Below, one piece after another: positions 7,433-17,114 of a DNA stretch of 34,540 nt. A model generated the notes under the pieces. The model searched no databases. It saw only the letters and a program-made list of their open reading frames with translations, and was not told the origin of the DNA. Source of the stretch: an uncultured Acidobacteriia bacterium. Lineage in GTDB: Bacteria > Acidobacteriota > Terriglobia > Bryobacterales > Bryobacteraceae. Position numbers and translations under genes: made by a program. The stretch spans positions 1 through 34,540 of the forward strand of contig CAITIX010000397.1 in NCBI GenBank assembly GCA_903892565.1. The letters run 5' to 3'. Position 1 is the first letter of the stretch. Each line of letters opens with the position of its first letter.

Positions 7433-7555
7433 CCCCGCGTGTAAGTGCGGGGATACAGCTGCAGGTGCGATCCAGTCGGATGTATCCCCGGGCTCACGCC
7501 CGGGGTTCTACCACGGCGTCTCCAGTGACTTGGACATCCGTGGGGCGGACGCCCC
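7433..7555. repeat. Cluster of three GC-rich palindromes (REP-like) after higA
   Basis: Three hairpins sit in 125 bases. The first is CCCCGC/GCGGGG (7433-7438 and 7447-7452). The second is an 8-bp stem CCCCGGGC/GCCCGGGG with a TCAC loop (7486-7505), the strongest. The third is GGGGCG/CGCCCC (7542-7555). The phrase around 7481-7516, a CCCCGGG palindrome followed by a TACCACGG-type tail, resembles dispersed intergenic repeats of Acidobacteriota and Planctomycetota genomes as I remember them. They may also end transcription of higA. Confidence 0.6.
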
Positions 7556-7586
7556 TCATAACGGATAATGAGTGTGGAGGCCAAGT

Positions 7587-8354
7587 ATGTTTACACCAAA
7601 AGGAAAATTCGACTGGTACGAGCTGATGACCAGCGACACGAAAGCTGCCGGGAAATTCTACTGTGATGTGGTCGGCTGGACCACGCAGGAAGTCACAGCT
7701 GCGGATAGTCCCGCATACACGACGTTCAACCTGGGCAAGGTCGGGATCGCAGGTATGTTGACCATCCCGGGGCACACTGCTTGGGTCGGCTACATCTCTG
7801 TCGAGGACGTCGACGCCCACATCGAGAAGATTGTCGAAGCCGGAGGCAAGCTGCTGAGGCCCGCCACGGACGTTCCCGGTATGCTGCGCTTCGCCGTGAT
7901 GTCCGATCCTCAGGGCGCTGCCATTGTGGTCTACACGCCCAAGATGGCGATGCCCCCGACGGAACGCCCCGCACCGCCCACTCCCGGGACGATCGGTTGG
8001 CACGAACTGTACACGAGCGATCTCGAAAAAGGATTTAAGTTCTACCACCAGCTTTTTGGTTGGACCAAGGTCAGCGATATGGACATGGGCCCGTCGGGCA
8101 CGTATCGTATTTTTGACGAAGGAGATCGCAAGCCAATGGGCGACGGCGGCATGATGACCAAGCCCGCCCAAATGCCGGTGTCTGCTTGGGGCTTCTACTT
8201 CAACGTGGATTCGATCAAGGCCGCCGTGGACCGTGTGAAATCCGGCGGCGGGAAAATCGTCAACGGTCCGATGCAGGTGCCCGGCGGTGCCTGGATCATC
8301 CAAGCGCAGGACCCGCAGGGCGCGATGTTCGCGCTGACTAGTAATCGCGAGTAG
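7587..8354 (+). CDS. Two-domain VOC (glyoxalase-fold) protein
   Basis: A 255-residue protein made of two tandem vicinal-oxygen-chelate domains. Domain 1 spans about residues 6-118 (FDWYELMTSDTKAAGKFYCDVVGW at its start). Domain 2 runs from about 133 (IGWHELYTSDLEKGFKFYHQLFGW) to the end. Each has the beta-alpha-beta-beta-beta repeat with F/WYEL or WHEL as the first metal-side strand and DPQGA near its end. Such proteins include glyoxalase-like, dioxygenase-like and resistance proteins, so the substrate cannot be named. The start at 7587 follows GGAGG; a GTG 15 bases upstream is possible but lies before that site. No signal peptide. Confidence 0.9.
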   Translation: MFTPKGKFDWYELMTSDTKAAGKFYCDVVGWTTQEVTAADSPAYTTFNLGKVGIAGMLTIPGHTAWVGYISVEDVDAHIEKIVEAGGKLLRPATDVPGMLRFAVMSDPQGAAIVVYTPKMAMPPTERPAPPTPGTIGWHELYTSDLEKGFKFYHQLFGWTKVSDMDMGPSGTYRIFDEGDRKPMGDGGMMTKPAQMPVSAWGFYFNVDSIKAAVDRVKSGGGKIVNGPMQVPGGAWIIQAQDPQGAMFALTSNRE

Positions 8355-8368
8355 GGCGAGTCTTCCGT

Positions 8369-9577
8369 CTATTCGTAGCGCAACGCTTCGGTCGGATTCA
8401 GCTTCGCGGCGCGGTTTGCGGGCAGGATGCCGAAGACCAAGCCGACAAGTACGGAAACTCCGAAGGCAACCGCAATAGAAAGCGGCGAAATGGGCACGGC
8501 GAAATCGTCGGCGAAATAACGGACGCTCAGGGGGATCGCCACGCCGATCAGAATTCCGGCGATGCCTCCGGTGAGGCTGATCGCCACGGCTTCGGCCAGG
8601 AACTGCGCCAGGACATCGTGACGCGACGCGCCCACGGCCATGCGCAAGCCGATCTCGCGCGTGCGCTCGGTTACGGTCACCAGCATGATGTTCATGATCC
8701 CGATGCCGGAAATAATCAGTGCGAGCGCGGACACCAGCATCAAAACGATGGTCAGCACCGTGGCGATGCGGCTGGCGGCAGCTAAAATCGCCGCGAGATT
8801 ATCCACGCGATAGCGAGCCCCGGTGCGATGGCGGCTTTCGAGGATCGTTTGAATCACGGCCGTCAGCGGGATCACATCGGCCGCGCTTTTGGCTTGGACA
8901 TATAAAGGATCCACGCGCTCGATGGGGCTGAAGTAGCGCAGCACGGAAATCGGTATGAGCGCGTTTTCGCCCGAGAGTTCCGAAAGGCCGAAGCTCTCGG
9001 TCTTTTCTTTAAACGTTCCAATCACTGTGAACTGCAGTCCATGGATCTTCACGGTCTGCCCGACGGCGGCGGTTTGCGATCCGAAGAGTTTTTTCGCCAA
9101 GCGCTCCATGAGTAGCGTGACGCGATGGCGCTGGGCGACGTCCGAATCGTCGAAGAAGCGCCCGGCGAGCAGATCTAGATTGCGCACGCGCGGATATTCC
9201 TGGTCGGCGCCGATGATCGCGACGTCGAGTTCTCCGCCCTGCACGCGCATGCGGTCGAAGTTGTTCATCACGCCGGTGGCCGCGACGATGCGCGAGCCAA
9301 GCTGGCGGCGCACGGCTTCCACGTCAGAAACCTTTATATAGTCCGCGGCGGCGACGCCCATGGCGGGATTGTTGCCAGCGTCGTACTGCGCGTAAATCAG
9401 ATTCGAGCCGATGCGCTGGATTTGATCCAGGATGTAGTCGCGGCTGGTGAGTGAGATCGTCACAACTAAGATAACGGACGCGTTGCCGATCACCAGTCCC
9501 AGCGCCGTGAGGAAGGCGCGGAACTTGTTGGCACGGAGAGCTTGGAAGCTGAACCGGATGGCTTCGGCGTGGAACAT
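8369..9577 (-). CDS. MacB/FtsX-type ABC transporter permease
   Basis: A 402-residue inner-membrane permease. TM1 (about residues 15-40, FLTALGLVIGNASVILVV) is followed by a large periplasmic MacB_PCD-like domain (about 45-260). Three more helices follow: TVLTIVLMLVSALALIIS, AVAISLTGGIAGILIGVAI, and SIAVAFGVSVLVGLVFGI. The cytoplasmic MLVTVTERTREIGLRMAVGA and the end PANRAAKLNPTEALRYE are FtsX-family hallmarks. These proteins transmit ATPase-driven motion to periplasmic partners. Neither the MacB-type ATPase nor a membrane-fusion adaptor is adjacent, so this is an orphan permease. I chose the ATG giving MFHAEAIRFSFQALRANK; a GTG at 9607 would add ten residues. Confidence 0.9.
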   Translation of the reverse strand: MFHAEAIRFSFQALRANKFRAFLTALGLVIGNASVILVVTISLTSRDYILDQIQRIGSNLIYAQYDAGNNPAMGVAAADYIKVSDVEAVRRQLGSRIVAATGVMNNFDRMRVQGGELDVAIIGADQEYPRVRNLDLLAGRFFDDSDVAQRHRVTLLMERLAKKLFGSQTAAVGQTVKIHGLQFTVIGTFKEKTESFGLSELSGENALIPISVLRYFSPIERVDPLYVQAKSAADVIPLTAVIQTILESRHRTGARYRVDNLAAILAAASRIATVLTIVLMLVSALALIISGIGIMNIMLVTVTERTREIGLRMAVGASRHDVLAQFLAEAVAISLTGGIAGILIGVAIPLSVRYFADDFAVPISPLSIAVAFGVSVLVGLVFGILPANRAAKLNPTEALRYE

Positions 9578-9802
9578 GAGGCGTAAACTCCACGATACTG
9601 CTTGCACGCCACTGCCTGCACGTTTCCATTAAATATTAGTCAGACATGCCAGTTGGTGAATCTTTCCGCGTAGGTCCGGCGTCTCCTGTGGTGTGGGGAT
9701 GCCCTCGGGGCTGCTCCCCCTGGGAATCCGCCTAAGGTGAAGATTGTAGTATCCTGAGAGGCGGTACCCCGATTTTTACTCACTCTGGAGGTCGTTACGG
9801 CC

Positions 9803-10915
9803 ATGTCTGGTACGTTACGCAAAATTTTCTTTGTTTTTCCGCTGATGTTGGTTTTTGCTCTCTCTGCATGGGCCCAAACAGCAGCTTTTGAAGGCACCGT
9901 GAAGGGGCCGGATGGCAAACCCGTTCAGAACGCTGTGATGAAGATCGAGCGTCAGGACGTCAAGGGCAATTATCAGGTGAAAACCGATAAAAAAGGCCAC
10001 TATTTTTACGGCGGTCTGCCGCTGGGCAACTATAAGATCACTGCGGTGATCGACGGTATGGATCGTGGATTCCAGACCGGACGTACGAAGGTCGGCGAAA
10101 CGATCGACGTCAGCTTCAATTTGAACAACGAAGCCGCACCGCCCGTGGATAACGACGCCAGCCGTGGCATGTCCGCTGCGGAAAAGGCCGAGCGTGAGAA
10201 GGCGGATAAAGCCAACTCCGCTACGATGGCGAAAAATAAAGCTCTGAACGACGCCTTTACGGCGGGCAAGACTGCCGCCGCCAGCAACAATTGGGACGGC
10301 GCGATCGAAGGCTTCACCAAGGCTTCTGAAATCGATCCCATGCAGCACGTAGTGTGGGGCAACTTGGCGGATTCCTACGCAGCGCGCTCGAAGGGCAAGA
10401 CGGGCGACGTGCAAGCTGCCGATTTGCAGAAAGCTTCCGAAGCCTATCAGAAGGCCCTGGCGATCAAGCCGGAAGATTCGGCGTATCACAACAACTTTGC
10501 GCTGGTTCTGGCGCAATCCAAGAAGTACGACGAAGCGCAGGCGGAACTGACGAAGGCCGCGCAGGCCGACCCGGCCAATGCCGGCAAGTATTACTTCAAC
10601 CTGGGCGCCGTCTACGTGAACACCGGCAACAGCGATGCGGCTGCGGCGGCATTCAAGAAGGCCATTGAAGTGGATTCGAACTACGCCGACGCCTACTATC
10701 AATACGGCCTGTCGCTGATGGGCAAGGCTACGGCCGATGCCAGCGGTAAGATCTCGGCCCCGGCCGGCACGCAGGAAGCGTTCCAGAAGTATCTCGACCT
10801 GAAACCGGATGGGCCGTTCGCGCAGCCCTCCAAGGACATGATTGCGAGCCTGGGCGGCACGGTGCAGACCAACTTCTCCACCAAGCCGGCGGCCAAGGGC
10901 AACACCAAGAAGTAG
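9803..10915 (+). CDS. Secreted TPR protein with CarboxypepD_reg-like domain
   Basis: A 370-residue exported protein. Residues 1-25 form a signal peptide ending SAWA-Q. Residues about 27-105 are a carboxypeptidase-regulatory-like beta-sandwich (AFEGTVKGPDGKPVQNAVM, then YFYGGLPLGNYKITA). A charged linker rich in Ala, Lys and Glu comes next, followed by TPR repeats from about 150 to 345: GAIEGFTKASEIDP, ASEAYQKALAIKPED, EAQAELTKAAQADPAN, AAAAFKKAIEVDSNYADAYY. The C-terminus is low-complexity and basic. The combination is common in Acidobacteriota. It is probably a periplasmic scaffold; no enzymatic residues are visible. GGAGG lies 13 bases before the ATG. A terminator hairpin follows. Confidence 0.88.
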   Translation: MSGTLRKIFFVFPLMLVFALSAWAQTAAFEGTVKGPDGKPVQNAVMKIERQDVKGNYQVKTDKKGHYFYGGLPLGNYKITAVIDGMDRGFQTGRTKVGETIDVSFNLNNEAAPPVDNDASRGMSAAEKAEREKADKANSATMAKNKALNDAFTAGKTAAASNNWDGAIEGFTKASEIDPMQHVVWGNLADSYAARSKGKTGDVQAADLQKASEAYQKALAIKPEDSAYHNNFALVLAQSKKYDEAQAELTKAAQADPANAGKYYFNLGAVYVNTGNSDAAAAAFKKAIEVDSNYADAYYQYGLSLMGKATADASGKISAPAGTQEAFQKYLDLKPDGPFAQPSKDMIASLGGTVQTNFSTKPAAKGNTKK

Positions 10916-10928
10916 TTTTTGCATTACC

Positions 10929-10956
10929 TCGGGGGCTTGTTGCGGCAGGCCCCCGA
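10929..10956 (+). terminator. Hairpin terminator after the TPR gene
   Basis: TCGGGGGC (10929-10936) pairs perfectly with GCCCCCGA (10949-10956), with a 12-base loop. It begins 13 bases after the stop codon. The following bases are only weakly T-rich. Confidence 0.65.
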
Positions 10957-10993
10957 TTCCCTCCTAGACTTCCCGCTGTAAAATCCCCTCCAT

Positions 10994-11287
10994 ATGTTTC
11001 GTGCACTCATCGAAATGATCGTCACGCTGGTGGCGGTTTACTTGGTGCGCCAGGTTCTCTCCATTCTCGGCAGTTCCTTCAAAGGCGGCTTTTCGGGCGG
11101 ATCTCCTTCGGGCGGATCAGCCGGCGCTCCTCCTCCACGGCCTCCTGCGGCAAGCAAATTGGGCGAGCTTAAGAAGGATCCCGTGTGTGGAACCTTCATC
11201 TCCACGGAAACGGCATTTCAGAAATCCGTGAAGGGCGAGACGTTCTATTTTTGCTCCATGCAGTGCCGCGATAGCTACAACGGTTAG
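10994..11287 (+). CDS. Small membrane-anchored YHS/TRASH-like metal-binding protein
   Basis: A 97-residue protein. Residues 1-25 form an N-terminal membrane helix (LIEMIVTLVAVYLVRQVLSILG). A Gly/Ser/Pro-rich linker (30-55) leads to a compact domain: KDPVCGTFISTETAF, then GETFYFCSMQCRDSY. The Cys of DPVCG together with the CSMQC pair matches the YHS/TRASH and PP0621-like pattern of small zinc- or copper-binding domains. It probably displays the domain at the membrane, perhaps for metal sensing or delivery; the role is not established. TAAAAT (10979-10984) ends nine bases before the ATG and may be its -10 box, which would give a very short leader. Confidence 0.8.
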   Translation: MFRALIEMIVTLVAVYLVRQVLSILGSSFKGGFSGGSPSGGSAGAPPPRPPAASKLGELKKDPVCGTFISTETAFQKSVKGETFYFCSMQCRDSYNG

Positions 11288-11352
11288 CGCCCTCCTCGGC
11301 ATTTTCAACCTCCGATCTTCCTATTGGCGTCCGCACGCCGTACCCTAGAGAG

Positions 11353-12375
11353 ATGAAACTTTGCGATCTGGCGGCTTCTCTTGGCTGTGAGCTGAAGGGC
11401 GACGGCGCCCTGGAGATTACGGGCGTCGCCGGCATGGAACGCGCGGGCGGCACGGAGCTCACGTTTCTGGCGAATCCCAAGTACGCGCACAAGGTGAAGC
11501 AATCGGGCGCGGGCGCCATTCTCGTCTCAAAGCCGGTGGACGGTTTGGAGATGGCGCAGCTGCTTTCCGCGAATCCGTATGTGGATTTCGCCCGTGCGCT
11601 GGAGCTGTTCTATCAACCGCCGCGTCCTGCTGCCGGAATTCATCCCATGGCAGCGGTTGCGGCGAGCGCGGAGATTGGCGAGAACGCGTCGATTGGGCCG
11701 TTTGCGGTGGTCGGTGAAGATGTCATTATCGGACGCAACGCCGTGATCCGTCCGCATGTGGTGATCTACGAAGGCGTGCGCATCGGCGACGATTTCTACG
11801 CGCACTCGCACGCCACGGTGCGCGAATTTTGCCAGATCGGCAATCGCGTGATTTTGCAAAATGGCGTTGTGGTGGGCGGTGACGGCTTCGGCTTTGCGAA
11901 GCGCGCCGATGGCACGCACTACAAGATCGTCCAAAGCGGCGTCACTGTGATCGAAGATGATGTGGAGATTCAAACGCTAACGTCTGTCGATCGCGCGACG
12001 GTCGGTGAGACGCGCGTGCGTCGTGGCGCGAAGATCGATAGCCTGGTGCAGATCGGCCATGCGTGCGAAGTGGGCGAGGATAACATCATCTGCGCGCAGA
12101 CGGGACTCGCGGGATCGAGCGTGCTGAAGAAGAATGTTCTGCTCGCTGGGCAGGTCGGGATTTCCGGGCATTTGACGATCCACGATAACGCGATTATCTA
12201 TGCGCAGAGCGGCATCGGCGGCGATGTTCCGGCAGGCGCGGTCATGAGCGGATCGCCCGCGTTTGAAGCTCGCGAATGGCTGCGTGCGATTACGGCGTTT
12301 CCGAGGTTGCCGGAGATCCTGAAGCGTTTGCGCGAATTGGAAAAACGCGCGGGTGTCACGAATGCGGCGGATTAG
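11353..12375 (+). CDS. lpxD: UDP-3-O-(3-hydroxyacyl)glucosamine N-acyltransferase
   Basis: A 340-residue enzyme that adds the second acyl chain in lipid A biosynthesis in the cytoplasm. The N-terminal uridine-binding domain (about 1-100) includes ELTFLANPKY. It is followed by a left-handed beta-helix of hexapeptide repeats such as IGENASIGPFAVVGEDVIIG and a C-terminal helix (LPEILKRLRELEKR). The catalytic His lies in QIGH near residue 236. Length fits the family (about 340). Usual companions lpxA, fabZ and bamA are absent here, so the gene stands apart from the standard lipid A cluster. Its presence indicates a lipopolysaccharide-bearing outer membrane. Confidence 0.95.
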   Translation: MKLCDLAASLGCELKGDGALEITGVAGMERAGGTELTFLANPKYAHKVKQSGAGAILVSKPVDGLEMAQLLSANPYVDFARALELFYQPPRPAAGIHPMAAVAASAEIGENASIGPFAVVGEDVIIGRNAVIRPHVVIYEGVRIGDDFYAHSHATVREFCQIGNRVILQNGVVVGGDGFGFAKRADGTHYKIVQSGVTVIEDDVEIQTLTSVDRATVGETRVRRGAKIDSLVQIGHACEVGEDNIICAQTGLAGSSVLKKNVLLAGQVGISGHLTIHDNAIIYAQSGIGGDVPAGAVMSGSPAFEAREWLRAITAFPRLPEILKRLRELEKRAGVTNAAD

Positions 12376-12488
12376 CCGCGGCCTGTAGCGCGGAACCGCC
12401 TGCGGGATATCGTTCGAGCGCAACACGTTTGCGTGCCCATGGGACGATATTTTCGTCCGTAGTGCGACAATCGAATTCGAAAACCCTT

Positions 12489-13268
12489 ATGAACGAAAAA
12501 CACCTGGAAATGGACGGACGCTTGCCCCTGGCGTATCGCAATCATGAATTCATGGATACGGCGTCCGCGCGTTCGCTGCGGATCCTGAGCGAGTATCTTT
12601 ATCCGCTCTCGCATTTCCGGAATGAGAATGTCCACGATACGGTCGTCTTCTTCGGTTCCGCGCGGTTGATGGAGGATGGCCCGCTGGGCCGCTACTATAA
12701 CGAGGCTCGGGAACTATCGCGCCGCCTGACAGAGTGGTCTGAGGGCTTGGAAGATTCCAAACGGCGTTTCGTTGTGTGTAGCGGCGGAGGTCCGGGCATC
12801 ATGGAAGCGGCCAATCGCGGCGCGGTTGATGCCGGTGGCAAAACGATTGGTTTGAATATCGGCTTGCCGCACGAGCAACGCCCGAACCCGTTTGTCACCC
12901 CGCAGTTGAATTTCGAATTCCACTACTTCTTCATGCGCAAGTTTTGGTTTTCGTATCTGGCAAAAGGCCTGGTTGTGTTTCCGGGCGGCTTCGGAACGCT
13001 CGATGAGCTGATGGAGATTCTGACGCTGGTGCAGACACAGAAGCTGATGAAGAAGATTGTGGTGGTGTTGTACGGCACTACCTATTGGAAAGAAGTGATC
13101 AACTTCGACGCGCTGGCGCGGCACGGCATGATCTCGGAAGAAGATTTGAAGTTGTTTGAATTCGCCGACGACGTCGATACCGCGTTCACAATGCTAAAAG
13201 AAGGCCTCACGGCGCACTACTTGCATCCTGGCAGGGAAGAGCCGGAAATCGCCAAGACGCAGGTGTGA
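12489..13268 (+). CDS. LOG-family protein (TIGR00730-like)
   Basis: A 259-residue protein of the LOG family, related to cytokinin-activating phosphoribohydrolases and often mislabelled lysine decarboxylase. The signatures are CSGGGPGIMEAANRGA (nucleotide-phosphate binding) and PGGFGTLDELMEIL (catalytic PGGxGTxxE). It likely cleaves the N-glycosidic bond of a nucleoside monophosphate; substrate unknown. It is longer than minimal LOG proteins (about 190), with a distinctive 50-residue N-terminal extension of the larger bacterial subgroup. I chose the ATG giving MNEKHLEMDGRLPLAYRN; the longer frame upstream overlaps lpxD. A 6-bp hairpin (12442-12458) precedes it and no ribosome binding site is clear. 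Confidence 0.88.
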   Translation: MNEKHLEMDGRLPLAYRNHEFMDTASARSLRILSEYLYPLSHFRNENVHDTVVFFGSARLMEDGPLGRYYNEARELSRRLTEWSEGLEDSKRRFVVCSGGGPGIMEAANRGAVDAGGKTIGLNIGLPHEQRPNPFVTPQLNFEFHYFFMRKFWFSYLAKGLVVFPGGFGTLDELMEILTLVQTQKLMKKIVVVLYGTTYWKEVINFDALARHGMISEEDLKLFEFADDVDTAFTMLKEGLTAHYLHPGREEPEIAKTQV

Positions 13269-13324
13269 GCAGACTGTCGACTAAAACACAGTTACTAGCG
13301 CCCCTATCAATTACGGCGCACTGG

Positions 13325-13759
13325 TTACTCGCGCCGTGGCTTACTTGGGTGTCCAAACCGGCGCATTGCCGAATCTAAGAGCGCGATAAAGATTGCTCCT
13401 TCAACGGTGATTGCGAGGAAGGCATAAAAAGGAATCCAATGTTCAAAGTTCCGGAATGCGATCCATGCGCATACACTGTGCAATGCGAGCAAGCCTCCAA
13501 TTGCGATCCAAAAGACTCTTTCTTGCAAATGGGACCGTGAGTTTTTGATGGCCCACCAAAAAATGGTCGGAGTGTAGACTACCAACCAAATCCATTTCTC
13601 GATCTCGTAACTGGAAACGTTTTTCAGCCGTCCCGGAATGATAACAAACCAATAGACAGCAGCGCCGATTGCTAGTGCGATCAGGACAAGGGCTAGAAAT
13701 ATTAAGAAGTACCCAAGTAGTGTGTAGCCCCAGGTTGCTTTTCGCTCGTGCATAGGCAT
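13325..13759 (-). CDS. Small four-helix membrane protein, unknown function
   Basis: A 144-residue integral membrane protein with four predicted helices: about 13-38 (LLGYFLIFLALVLIALAIGA), 55-72 (WIWLVVYTPTIFWW), 83-102 (VFWIAIGGLLALHSVCAWIAF) and 108-128 (WIPFYAFLAITVEGAIFIAL). Loops are short, and the tail (RRFGHPSKPRRE) is basic, so the C-terminus is probably cytoplasmic. No family recognised. Base composition is lower in GC than neighbours. It may be accessory DNA next to the tRNA-Arg gene, a common insertion point. A second ATG two codons inside is an alternative start. Confidence 0.65.
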   Translation of the reverse strand: MPMHERKATWGYTLLGYFLIFLALVLIALAIGAAVYWFVIIPGRLKNVSSYEIEKWIWLVVYTPTIFWWAIKNSRSHLQERVFWIAIGGLLALHSVCAWIAFRNFEHWIPFYAFLAITVEGAIFIALLDSAMRRFGHPSKPRRE

Positions 13760-13805
13760 TCGTGCTTATTATCTATTTTCGTCACAGCGCGTAAAGTTGG
13801 GTTTG

Positions 13806-13836
13806 GTGACCCGCAGTCAGAGCGGCCTGATACAAT
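13806..13836 (+). promoter_or_regulatory. Putative promoter of tRNA-Arg
   Basis: TACAAT at 13831-13836 is a near-consensus -10 box, with GTGACC (13806-13811) 19 bases upstream as a weak -35 box. Transcription would begin about 15 bases before the tRNA 5' end. Confidence 0.45.
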
Positions 13837-13857
13837 CGGTGCAGATGTCCACCCGGT

Positions 13858-13934
13858 GGGGACGTAGCTCAGATGGATAGAGCGGCCGCCTCCTAAGCGA
13901 CAGGTCGGCAGTTCGAATCTGCCCGTCCCTACCA
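13858..13934 (+). tRNA. tRNA-Arg (anticodon CCU)
   Basis: A 77-base cloverleaf including an encoded CCA. The acceptor GGGGACG pairs with CGTCCCT (one G-T pair). The D arm is GCTC...GAGC, the anticodon loop CTCCTAA reads AGG codons, and the T arm is GGCAG TTCGAAT CTGCC. The anticodon stem GCCGC/GCGAC has one C-A mismatch (positions 28-42), which is unusual but tolerable. It is transcribed toward the convergent purD. Confidence 0.93.
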
Positions 13935-13963
13935 AAAAACAGCAAGTTAAGAACCAACCAGCG

Positions 13964-15172
13964 CTACCAGCGCTTTAATCCCTTGGCTCCGATGTCCTTG
14001 CGATAGTGCATTCCATCGAAGTGGATCTTCTCCACTGCGGCGTAAGTGTTGCGAATGGCCGTGGGCAGATCTGGGCCGGAGGCGGTTACACCCAGCACGC
14101 GTCCGCCTGCCGTTTCTAGTCCTCGCGCGGTGAGTTTTGTGCCCGCCTGGAATACTTTCGCGCCTGTGGATTCGGCCGCGCCAATGCCCATGATGACGTC
14201 GTCTGTTTTGGGTTTCGCCGGATATCCCGCGGCCGAGAGCACAACGCAAACCGAGGGATCGGCCTTCCACTGGAGCGCAGTGCCCGTGAGGTCGCCTCCC
14301 GCAGCGTGATACAGCGTGTCCGCGAAACCGCTGTTTAAACGATGCATGAGCGGCTGCGTTTCGGGATCTCCCAAGCGCGCGTTGAACTCGATGACCTTGG
14401 GACCATCGGTTGTCATCATTAAACCGGCGTAGAGAAATCCCGTGAAGCCGGTCGCGTGAACAGCCGGATAAATAATGGTCTCGAGCACGCGATCGGCGTC
14501 GGCCTGGGTGATGATGCGGCCATCGCAGTACGCGCCCATGCCTCCGGTGTTCGGGCCTTGGTCGCCATCGTGGATGGTCTTGTGATCTTGCGTGGCTTCG
14601 AACGGAGTGACGTTTTTGCCATCGCTGATCACGATGAAGCTGACTTCTTCTCCCGTGAGAAATTCTTCGATCACGAGTAGAGGCCCGAGCGTCTGCACTG
14701 CTGCTTCGGCTTCGGCGGCGTTGTGTGCGATGATGACGCCTTTGCCTGCAGCGAGTCCATCGGCTTTGATCACGACGGGAAAAGAAAATTCTTTCAGAGC
14801 TGCGGACGCTGTTTCAAACGTAGTCGCGCGCACGAAGCGAGCCGTGGGAATGCCCACGCGCTGCATGAATTCTTTGGCGTAGATCTTGCTCGCTTCCAGC
14901 TGCGCTTGTTCTTGCGTAGGACCAAAAATGCGCAGGCCGCGCGCGCGGAATTGATCGACGATGCCAGCGGCAAGCGGTGCCTCGGGTCCAACGACAGTAA
15001 GCTCGGCGCCGATGGATTCCGCAGCAGCGATGTAATCGCTTGTGTTCAAAAGCTGCGCACACTGCGCCATACCGGGATTGCCGGGGGCTCCGAAAACCTG
15101 ATGGCCTTCGACGGAGAGTTTCCAGGCGATGGCGTGTTCGCGGCCTCCGCCGCCGATGACTAGGATTTTCAC
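13964..15172 (-). CDS. purD: Phosphoribosylamine-glycine ligase (GAR synthetase)
   Basis: A 402-residue ATP-grasp enzyme joining phosphoribosylamine and glycine in purine synthesis. The N-terminal Rossmann part starts MKILVIGGGGREHAIAWKL, with the PGNPG loop. The ATP-grasp core has VIKADGLAAGKGV and the substrate block DHKTIHDGDQGPNTGGMGAY. The metal-binding end VIEFNARLGDPETQPLM is intact. Length is slightly below the usual 420-430, with trimming near the C-terminus (HYRKDIGAKGLKRW). It is divergent from mnmG, sharing a 127-base spacer with palindromic repeats. No other pur gene is adjacent. Confidence 0.96.
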   Translation of the reverse strand: MKILVIGGGGREHAIAWKLSVEGHQVFGAPGNPGMAQCAQLLNTSDYIAAAESIGAELTVVGPEAPLAAGIVDQFRARGLRIFGPTQEQAQLEASKIYAKEFMQRVGIPTARFVRATTFETASAALKEFSFPVVIKADGLAAGKGVIIAHNAAEAEAAVQTLGPLLVIEEFLTGEEVSFIVISDGKNVTPFEATQDHKTIHDGDQGPNTGGMGAYCDGRIITQADADRVLETIIYPAVHATGFTGFLYAGLMMTTDGPKVIEFNARLGDPETQPLMHRLNSGFADTLYHAAGGDLTGTALQWKADPSVCVVLSAAGYPAKPKTDDVIMGIGAAESTGAKVFQAGTKLTARGLETAGGRVLGVTASGPDLPTAIRNTYAAVEKIHFDGMHYRKDIGAKGLKRW

Positions 15173-15184
15173 GGTGAAAGTGCA

Positions 15185-15291
15185 ATTCTAGCGCGTTTCG
15201 GCTTTTAGAGCGCGTCAGCCAGACGCGCGGGGTTATGAGAGAGGCGCGTCAGCTAAACGCGCGGGGTTATGAGTCCCCCGTTCGCTAGAAT
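15185..15291. repeat. 9-bp inverted repeat framing the purD-mnmG spacer; mirrored TAGAAT boxes
   Basis: ATTCTAGCG (15185-15193) and CGCTAGAAT (15283-15291) are exact inverted copies at the two ends of a 107-base segment. Each carries a TAGAAT box facing outward, 12 bases from the purD ATG and 8 bases from the mnmG GTG. They could be mirrored -10 boxes of divergent promoters with very short leaders, or the ends of a small mobile repeat element. No convincing -35 boxes are seen. Confidence 0.5.
15210..15273. repeat. Two tandem 30-bp palindromic repeats
   Basis: Two copies of a 30-base unit (15210-15239 and 15244-15273) agree at 28 of 30 positions and start 34 bases apart. Each begins with a hairpin GCGCGT...ACGCGC and ends GGGGTTATGAG. 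The two differences lie in the hairpin loop, as expected for selected or copied palindromes (REP-like). They lie between divergent purD and mnmG. Confidence 0.8.
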
Positions 15292-15299
15292 GGAAGGAC

Positions 15300-17113
<1,814 letters not shown>

Positions 17114-17114
<1 letters not shown>

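Noticed and set aside
9815-10924. 369-codon minus-strand frame opposite the TPR gene
   Set aside because: Antisense shadow of a long GC-rich gene with clear signal peptide and TPR repeats on the plus strand.
13702-13935. 77-codon minus-strand frame starting MVGTGRFELPTCRL
   Set aside because: It is antisense to the tRNA-Arg gene; this peptide start is a well-known artefact of translating tRNA complements.
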